Source of the DNA: Candidatus Beckwithbacteria bacterium
GTDB lineage: Bacteria > Patescibacteriota > Microgenomatia > UBA1400 > CG1-02-47-37
Assembly: GCA_030699295.1 (NCBI GenBank)
Contig: JAUYJQ010000054.1
Location: forward strand, 1 to 12,286
DNA length: 12,286 nt
Direction of reading: 5' to 3'
The notes beneath the pieces were generated by a model. The model had not been told where the DNA came from and made no database searches. It saw nothing but the letters and a program-made list of their open reading frames with translations. Below are positions 7,309 to 12,286 of this stretch, in pieces. Made by a program: the position numbers and the translations under genes. The number at the start of each line of letters is the position of its first letter. The stretch's first letter is position 1.

Positions 7309-8012
7309 CTGGTAAATATTATACCTCTTACCCGTCTGGCCGGGCCGGTAGTGTAAAAACTCCGTTTCGGCTTTCCGCTTAAATTTAACAGTTGTTTTCC
7401 GGCTAAAACAGCCCTCGTTTGCCGGGCAATGGCGGCTGACGGCTCGATGATTTTGACTTTTTCCCCCACCAACCCGGAAATAATAGCTTTGACCAAAATA
7501 TAATGGGTGCAGCCTAAAACCAGGGCTGAATATTTTCCGGGAATTTTATCAAGGTAGCTTTTAATTGTGGCTTTGAGTTTTTTCCCGGTTTCGACTTCAA
7601 TCGCCTCAGCCAAACCCGGGCAGGGGAAAATTAATACCCCAGGCTGTTTGGTTAAATGTTTAGCCGTGGCTACAGTGGTCAAAACGACTGCGTCAGGATA
7701 AGCCAAAGCCGGCTTGATCGCCGGCTCGGTGCCGATAAACGGCAGCCAATAACGCTGTCTTAAGGTTTTAATCGTCGCCATGGTAATCGTATTGCAGGCA
7801 ATGACGACGGCCTTAACCTGTCGCTTTATCAGCCAATCGAGTAACTGCGGCAAGCGGGCGCTAATTTGCCCGGCGGTTTTATCCCCATAAGGAAAAAAGG
7901 CATGATCGGCTAAATACAGCGTTGATTCCTGAGGCAGCTGGCGCCATATGGCTCGAGCCACGGCTAAGCCGCCCAAACCGGAGTCAATGATGGCTATTGG
8001 CCGATTATCCAT
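7296..8012 (-). CDS. murI: MurI, glutamate racemase
   Basis: Cofactor-independent racemase that converts L-Glu to D-Glu for MurD. I choose the ATG at 8012, because the family's first strand (RPIAIIDSGLGGL, 4-16) begins directly after it and the mraY stop lies 5 nt upstream; the 36 in-frame codons further up are inside mraY in another frame. The two catalytic cysteines are visible in ACNT (C73) and LGCTHY (C168). Also present: the DSGLGG substrate loop (10-15), FFPYGDKT (39-46), GTEPAIKPA (94-102) and IEPSAAIARQ (189-198). At 238 residues it is shorter than usual (about 255-285). The last four codons lie in the 13-nt overlap with murD. Assignment as an Asp/Glu racemase is secure; Glu specificity is inferred from context. 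Confidence 0.93.
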   Translation of the reverse strand: MDNRPIAIIDSGLGGLAVARAIWRQLPQESTLYLADHAFFPYGDKTAGQISARLPQLLDWLIKRQVKAVVIACNTITMATIKTLRQRYWLPFIGTEPAIKPALAYPDAVVLTTVATAKHLTKQPGVLIFPCPGLAEAIEVETGKKLKATIKSYLDKIPGKYSALVLGCTHYILVKAIISGLVGEKVKIIEPSAAIARQTRAVLAGKQLLNLSGKPKRSFYTTGPARRVRGIIFTRCSL

Positions 8013-8017
8013 GAATC

Positions 8018-9049
8018 TTAAATTAACGCCAGCCAGACGCCGAATATAGCCAGCATTATGCTGGCAAAAGTCGCCCGGGAAACAATTTTCGGTTCTTCCC
8101 AACCGGACAGCTGCAGCCACAAATGAAGCGGGGATACCGGAAATAGTTTTTTGCGCCTAAACCTCTTTGATAACAACTGCAACAGGCTGGATAAAACCTC
8201 GGCCACGAAGATGCCGCCGATAATCAGCAAAGCCATTACCTTACCCAGCAATAACCCGACCACGGCAAAGGTAGCCCCGAAAGCCAGAGCGCCGACATCT
8301 CCCAGCCACAAACGGGCCGGATTGATATTAAAGTATAAAAAGGCGATCAGGCTCCCCAGCCACAACGCCAGGAAAAAAGACAGGGGCGTATCCAGAATCG
8401 AGGCCGATAAAAACCAAAAAGCAAATAAGGCCACCATTAGCACCGATCCGGCCAAGCCGTCGAGGCCGTCGGTGACGTTGACCGCGTTGGCAAAAGCCAC
8501 CACCACTGTAGCGGCAAAAGGCACGTAGAGCCAATTAAGGTGCAAGGTACTGACAAAGGGAATATATAGCAGGTCAATCCCCAGGTTAATATAGAGCATT
8601 AGACCGATAATCAGGCCTAGTATCCACTGGATTAAAAACTTGTGCCTTAAGCGCAAACCGAAAAAACCGCTTTTGTCAAAATGGAAAAACTTCATCATAT
8701 CGTCATACATTCCCAGTAGACCGAAGCTCAAGAAAGTAAAAAATAACACGTGGACTTCAGCGTTAATCGGGTAGACATGGGTAACAGATACGCCCAAGTA
8801 TTTAGCCAAAGGAAACAGTAAAAAAAACAGCAGGCTGACAATGGCGATCATCAAAAAGCCGCCGCCGACAGGCGTACCCCGTTTATGCTGGTGAAACCGG
8901 TCAAAAATCGGCGTTTTCCGGTTAAAAGCGTCGCGGGTAACCTGAAACTGCCGGGTAAACTTTAATTTGTAGAGTAAATTAATAAACGGCACCAGTAAAA
9001 TCGCTGTAATGACAAAGCTAAAGATCAGTAGTCCTAGTAATAGAGCCAT
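8018..9049 (-). CDS. mraY: MraY, phospho-MurNAc-pentapeptide transferase
   Basis: Integral membrane enzyme that transfers phospho-MurNAc-pentapeptide from UDP to undecaprenyl phosphate, making lipid I. The 343 residues contain about ten hydrophobic helices. Conserved cytoplasmic loops: HQHKRGTPVGGG (53-64), the metal/catalytic GMYDDMMK (113-120, with adjacent Asp at 116 and 117), NAVNVTDGLDGLA (188-200), FNINPARLWLGDVGALAFG (240-258), and near the C-terminus SPLHLWLQLSGWEEPKIV (306-323). The usual run of histidines in that last motif (HHH) is reduced to a single His, H309. The ATG is preceded, 7 nt away, by TATAAT. Nearby sits FemX, which in known systems uses MraY/MurG products as substrates. 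Confidence 0.95.
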   Translation of the reverse strand: MALLLGLLIFSFVITAILLVPFINLLYKLKFTRQFQVTRDAFNRKTPIFDRFHQHKRGTPVGGGFLMIAIVSLLFFLLFPLAKYLGVSVTHVYPINAEVHVLFFTFLSFGLLGMYDDMMKFFHFDKSGFFGLRLRHKFLIQWILGLIIGLMLYINLGIDLLYIPFVSTLHLNWLYVPFAATVVVAFANAVNVTDGLDGLAGSVLMVALFAFWFLSASILDTPLSFFLALWLGSLIAFLYFNINPARLWLGDVGALAFGATFAVVGLLLGKVMALLIIGGIFVAEVLSSLLQLLSKRFRRKKLFPVSPLHLWLQLSGWEEPKIVSRATFASIMLAIFGVWLALI

Positions 9050-9056
9050 AGCTTAG

Positions 9057-9085
9057 ATTATAGACGACGCCACTTACGGCGCAAA
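9057..9085 (-). promoter_or_regulatory. Candidate internal promoter for mraY (near-leaderless)
   Basis: On the minus strand a perfect TATAAT lies at 9057-9062, overlapping the femX stop codon, with TTTGCG (9080-9085) 17 bases upstream as a poor -35. The -10 box ends 7 nt before the mraY ATG, so transcription would begin at or next to the A of the start codon. The box could instead be chance (CTA TAA T from Leu-stop). The same arrangement also precedes the 282-aa gene at the left end. Confidence 0.28.
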
Positions 9086-10038
9086 GTTTCTAAAGCATAA
9101 TTTAACCAGTAGCTGGGGCTGATAATTAAATCCTGGGCCGGCAGGTATTTGATCTCGTGGCCGCCGAACCCTTTTTTAAACAGGCTCGGCCCGAAAAAAC
9201 GGTGCCGGGGGTTATCAGTATAACCCCAAAAATTATAGCGCTTTAAACCCATTTTCTTGGCAGTTTTGATAGCTTCCCACTGCAATAGATATGACGCCGG
9301 CACTTCCCGATCCTGATTGCTCGACCCGGAGTAGTGATAAACAGCCTCGTAGCCATAGAAAATGACCATGGCAATGGCTAACAGCCGGCCTTGGTAGCTG
9401 GCCTTAAACAACCGGATGTGATCGGGTAAAAAGCTGTTAAGTTCAGCCAGAAAGTAATCGCGGGAAAAAGGCACAAAGTGCTTGCGGTCAACTGTTTCCT
9501 GCTGCAGCTTAACCAGCCTGTCAATATCTTTCTCATCAGTTGATTGACTGACTTCAACCCCGAGTTTGCTGGCTTTTTTAATCAGGTAACGGGTGGTTTT
9601 ACGCATGTTTTTCAGTAACTCTGCCTCGCTTAAGCTTAACGGCAATACCCAAGTGGTTTCGGCATGAAGATGCATCGGCGCTTGGTTTAAGCCTAAGTCC
9701 TGAGGAAAAATATTGGGGCGAAGGCGGATAAAACTGGCGTTGTTTTCCCGGGCAATCTGGGTTAATTCCTTAAACAGCCATGGGTGTACAGATCCGGACC
9801 AGTCGATTACCGGGCCGCCGGGACATTCTAAGTAAGTGGCCCGCTTGGCCTTGACTTTAATTAATTGAATTAGCCCGGAAAGATGATTATCTTGATAAAC
9901 TCCAAGGCGCCAAATTTGGTGACCCAAGGTTTGGTGCATTTGTCCCCACTGCCAACTCTGCAAAAAATTAACCTGATCAGAAGCTAGTAAAAAATTCTCC
10001 CAAACTGGTTGATCAGCAATTGGCTTGAGCTTAAACAT
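9058..10038 (-). CDS. FemAB/FemX-type peptidoglycan bridge aminoacyltransferase
   Basis: The FemAB family has two GNAT-like domains and, in known members, transfers an amino acid from aminoacyl-tRNA to the stem peptide of lipid II or its nucleotide precursor, building the interpeptide bridge. Visible features: FLQSWQWGQMHQTLG (25-39), YLECPGGPVIDW (69-80) in the first domain, then the family motif ETTWVLPLSLSEAELLKNMRKTTRYLIKKASKLGVEV (127-163), HYSGSSNQDREVPASYLLQWEAIKTAKKMGLKRYNFWG (235-272), and SLFKKGFGGHEIKYL (285-299). There is no clear long coiled-coil insertion of the seryl-tRNA-synthetase-like kind seen in FemA, so a short FemX-like form fits. It overlaps the aminotransferase by 8 nt (ATGTTTAA) and precedes mraY by 8 nt. 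The amino acid and acceptor cannot be read from the sequence; bridge formation is inferred from family and context. Confidence 0.9.
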   Translation of the reverse strand: MFKLKPIADQPVWENFLLASDQVNFLQSWQWGQMHQTLGHQIWRLGVYQDNHLSGLIQLIKVKAKRATYLECPGGPVIDWSGSVHPWLFKELTQIARENNASFIRLRPNIFPQDLGLNQAPMHLHAETTWVLPLSLSEAELLKNMRKTTRYLIKKASKLGVEVSQSTDEKDIDRLVKLQQETVDRKHFVPFSRDYFLAELNSFLPDHIRLFKASYQGRLLAIAMVIFYGYEAVYHYSGSSNQDREVPASYLLQWEAIKTAKKMGLKRYNFWGYTDNPRHRFFGPSLFKKGFGGHEIKYLPAQDLIISPSYWLNYALETLRRKWRRL

Positions 10039-11083
10039 ATTTCTTAATAAATTCTGTTACCCGCCGGGCATCGGCTAAGTTAATTTTAATGTGCGTTGGC
10101 AGATTAACCAGCTTATTCTCATACCAATTACCCAGCAGTAGGTGCTTAAGTTTACCGGCGGCAATGACCGCTTTCGGCTGACCCACCGATACCGGGTACC
10201 TTAAATAAATCCCCTGCTGGTCAAATGACAACTTCAGGCTCTGGGCATAGTACCGGGCCAAGGTTTGCCGGTGACGATTTAATTGATTTAACTTGCCCCA
10301 CTGATTTAAAGCCAGCTGGGCTAAAGCATTGGGCATTAAAGCAGCCGGCAAAGCTTTAAGAGGCAGGGTGATTAACCCCAGGGAACGGGCCAGCCAGATG
10401 AGCAGCTTCCCGCCATAAAAGTAAGTCGGTACGGCTACAGACATCAGCAACGGGTGGAATAATTGTTTTACAATCCAACCCTTGCCGGGATATGCTAACT
10501 GCGGCAAGACCAAAGCTTTCCGGGAAAGCAAAGCGCCGCCAAAAACCGAGGAAATGACTTTATCCCGGCCGAAACTTAACACCGCCAGGTCACCAAAGCT
10601 ACCGACTGGCTTGCCTTGGTAGCTGGCTCCTAGGCTATGGGCACAGTCTTCGATTAAAACTAGCCGGTACTGCCGGCAGATGGCCTGCAGTTTAGTCAAA
10701 TCATCAGGAACACCGAAAGTATGCTGAGCAATCAAGGCTTTAGTCCGGGGAGTAATTTTCGGCCGGGTTAGATCCTTGACCGGAACCGGTATCCCCCCGG
10801 CCTTAACCACCGCCTCAGGGACGACGTCACAGGTAAAATCTAAATGAATCACTTCATCACCAGGCTTTAATTCAAGACTTTTTAGAGCCAGGTATAAAGC
10901 TGTCCGGCCGGCGTTGACTAAATAGCAGTAGTACCCCGGGAAATATTGCTTGATAGCCCGGGTTAATTTAGCCAGGCCCGGGCCGCTTTGCCAGATATGA
11001 GGCTTAAACAGCAGCTTCAGTGCCAGCCAAACGTCGTCTGCTTGGATATTAGGTGAAATACCGATCAGGATGGGTTTGAGCAT
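10031..11083 (-). CDS. DegT/DnrJ/EryC1/StrS-type PLP aminotransferase, role unknown
   Basis: A fold type I PLP enzyme of the family that usually aminates keto groups on nucleotide sugars. Visible: NAGRTALYLALKSLELKPGDEVI (57-79), HTFGVPDDL (121-129), the PLP-ring Asp in IEDCAHSLGA (D146), GSFGDLAVLSFGRDKVISSVFGGALLS (161-187) with the presumed Schiff-base Lys at 175, and a C-terminal small domain. The 350 residues are a normal length. The stretch at about 206-247 (LFHPLLMSVAVPTYFYGG onward, to LPLKALPAAL) is strongly hydrophobic, unusual for this soluble family and suggestive of membrane contact. It overlaps murF by 19 nt and femX by 8 nt, so it is tied to wall precursor synthesis, yet no standard step of that pathway needs it. 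The substrate is unknown; an envelope sugar or lipid-linked sugar is an inference. Confidence 0.88.
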   Translation of the reverse strand: MLKPILIGISPNIQADDVWLALKLLFKPHIWQSGPGLAKLTRAIKQYFPGYYCYLVNAGRTALYLALKSLELKPGDEVIHLDFTCDVVPEAVVKAGGIPVPVKDLTRPKITPRTKALIAQHTFGVPDDLTKLQAICRQYRLVLIEDCAHSLGASYQGKPVGSFGDLAVLSFGRDKVISSVFGGALLSRKALVLPQLAYPGKGWIVKQLFHPLLMSVAVPTYFYGGKLLIWLARSLGLITLPLKALPAALMPNALAQLALNQWGKLNQLNRHRQTLARYYAQSLKLSFDQQGIYLRYPVSVGQPKAVIAAGKLKHLLLGNWYENKLVNLPTHIKINLADARRVTEFIKKYV

Positions 11084-12286
11084 AACTGCCTAATAAATTT
11101 GGGCGAAAACCGGCCTTCGATTAATAATAGATGATTTTTGGTTAAGATTTTTTTAAAAACTTTAAGTAACTCAGTTTCGCCATATTGCTTGGCTCCAAAC
11201 AAACGACTGGCTTCAGCCTTAGTGGTAAAAATTTTATCAAATACCGGTTTGGCTCTGACGGCCAAACACCGCTGAACACTGTCACCCTCACGGCCAAGCT
11301 CGATAATGCCGCTGGTCAGTAAGAAATTCTTTTTAAACCGCATGCTTGAAACTAAATCTATAGCTGCAGCAAAGCCGTCGGGATTGGAATTATAGCTGTC
11401 ATTAATAATGGTCGCTTGATTTAGACCCTGACTTCGGGTGATGGCGGTTTTAAATTGAGGCAGCTTAGTGAAATCAACTGTCTTAACTCCTAAATATTGA
11501 GCTACCTTAACGGCCGCGGCAATATTTAACTGCTGGTGCTGACCGATCAGGTTAGTCTGGTACTGACCTTGACGATAAAACTTAACCTGAGCCTGGCTGG
11601 CTCCGGCTGAGCGGCGGGCCAAAGGACTGGTACCATTGACAACTGCCAGGCCGGTTTTAGGCAAAGCCCGGAGCAGTTCGGATTTAGCCTGAATAATCTG
11701 GTCCTGGCTGCCAAACAAAGCCAAGTGCTGTTGGTTGATCCCGGTTAAAATGCCGATCCTAGGCTTGACCAAACGGCACATGGCTCTAATCTCACCAATT
11801 TTATAAGCCCCCATTTCCACCACAAAAATCTGGTCAGCCGGATTTAATTTAAATAATACGGTTTTGGCCACGCCGACTAATGTGTTGATAGTTTCTTGAG
11901 TTTTGGCCACCTTGAATTTAATGGCTAATACATGGGCAAGAATTTCTTTGGTCGAAGTCTTGCCATAACTGCCGGTGATGCCGATAACTACTAACCGGCG
12001 GTGCCACAAACGGAGCTTAACCCAGGCTAGGCCAACCAGAAAACCGATAGCCAGATCGGTGATTGGCTGAAGCAGAACTACGGCCAGACCGGCGGTTAAG
12101 GGCACTAATAGGTAAGCCACAATCGGGGCTAGGCGCTGCTGGGGAAAATATTGCATTACCATAATGGAAAAATAAATCGCCAAATAAGACAGAATTAAGA
12201 TCTTTATAGTTAAATGAGGCCGGAACCAATGACGACCGGGGAGCCAGTAACGCCCGGATTCACTGGTGGATAAAAATGCCCTAAAC
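11065..12286 (-). CDS. murF: MurF-like ligase with N-terminal membrane region (5' partial)
   Basis: Mur ligase that adds D-Ala-D-Ala to the UDP-MurNAc tripeptide. The frame stays open to the right edge. The 34 codons upstream of a possible TTG at 12183 (including TSESGRYW and HWFRPHLTIKILIL) look like real coding sequence leading into a membrane helix, so I treat the gene as missing its true start. Numbering from the first whole codon in the window: hydrophobic helices at about 26-46, 53-72 and 76-92; P-loop TGSYGKTST (104-112); VEMGAYKIGEI (156-166); GINQQHLALFG (182-192); probable carbamylated Lys in QAKSELL (201); a GQHQQLNIAAA motif (248-258); NDSYNSNP (295-302); and IEGRFSPKFI (389-398). 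The NDSYNSNP motif is typical of MurF rather than MurC/D/E. The central domain is unusually short. The 3' end overlaps the aminotransferase by 19 nt. Confidence 0.9.
   Translation of the reverse strand, partial: FRAFLSTSESGRYWLPGRHWFRPHLTIKILILSYLAIYFSIMVMQYFPQQRLAPIVAYLLVPLTAGLAVVLLQPITDLAIGFLVGLAWVKLRLWHRRLVVIGITGSYGKTSTKEILAHVLAIKFKVAKTQETINTLVGVAKTVLFKLNPADQIFVVEMGAYKIGEIRAMCRLVKPRIGILTGINQQHLALFGSQDQIIQAKSELLRALPKTGLAVVNGTSPLARRSAGASQAQVKFYRQGQYQTNLIGQHQQLNIAAAVKVAQYLGVKTVDFTKLPQFKTAITRSQGLNQATIINDSYNSNPDGFAAAIDLVSSMRFKKNFLLTSGIIELGREGDSVQRCLAVRAKPVFDKIFTTKAEASRLFGAKQYGETELLKVFKKILTKNHLLLIEGRFSPKFIRQLCSNPS

Noticed and set aside
7318..7346. Promoter for murD from the TATAAT at 7318-7323
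   Set aside because: No -35 resemblance at 16-18 bases (the region is CCGG rich), and the box lies in murI codons; kept only as part of the wider TATAAT observation.
7708..7725. Inverted repeat GCCGGC-TTGATC-GCCGGC
   Set aside because: It lies within conserved murI codons (around PAIKPA), and GCCGGC-like words are common in this GC-rich codon use.
8013..8120. In-frame extension of murI into mraY
   Set aside because: The extra 36 residues are the mraY 3' end in another frame, and the family's first strand starts right after the ATG at 8012.

Overview
The window is a dense, one-directional stretch of a bacterial division and cell-wall (dcw-type) cluster. Every recognisable gene lies on the minus strand, so transcription runs from the right edge to the left. 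The gene families, the compact proteins, the tight stop/start overlaps, the lack of Shine-Dalgarno motifs, and family variants such as a MurG with a shortened N-terminal glycine loop and a MurD with an NDSFSTTPET-type motif all suggest a member of the Patescibacteria (Candidate Phyla Radiation). I cannot place it in a class from this sequence alone. UGA is used as a stop by ftsA, ftsW and the murF-like gene, which argues against the recoded (UGA = Gly) Gracilibacteria/Absconditabacteria lineages.

Layout in transcription order: murF (5' end beyond the window edge), a DegT/DnrJ/EryC1/StrS-type aminotransferase, a FemAB/FemX-type peptidoglycan-bridge aminoacyltransferase, mraY, murI, murD, ftsW, murG, ftsQ, ftsA, ftsZ, and finally an unrecognised 282-residue protein that probably has its own promoter. 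From murF to ftsZ almost every junction is an overlap (4, 8, 13 or 19 nt) or a gap of at most 8 nt. The exception is a 78-nt ftsA-ftsZ spacer, which holds a REP-like palindromic element that also supplies the ftsA stop codon. No run of more than 300 bases lacks a gene. The longest gene-free pieces are that spacer, the 29 bases at the left edge, and the 19 bases between ftsZ and the last gene.

How the genes work together: MurI makes D-glutamate, MurD adds it to UDP-MurNAc-Ala, and MurF adds the terminal D-Ala-D-Ala. MraY moves the product to undecaprenyl phosphate (lipid I), and MurG adds GlcNAc (lipid II). FemX probably decorates the stem peptide. FtsW polymerises the glycan at the division site organised by FtsZ, FtsA and FtsQ. 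The aminotransferase has no standard place in this pathway. It sits between murF and FemX, overlaps both, and carries an unusual hydrophobic segment. It is the best candidate for an undescribed step of envelope chemistry here. MurC, MurB, Ddl, MurE, FtsI and FtsL are not in the window, and the murC/murB/ddl position between murG and ftsQ is empty.
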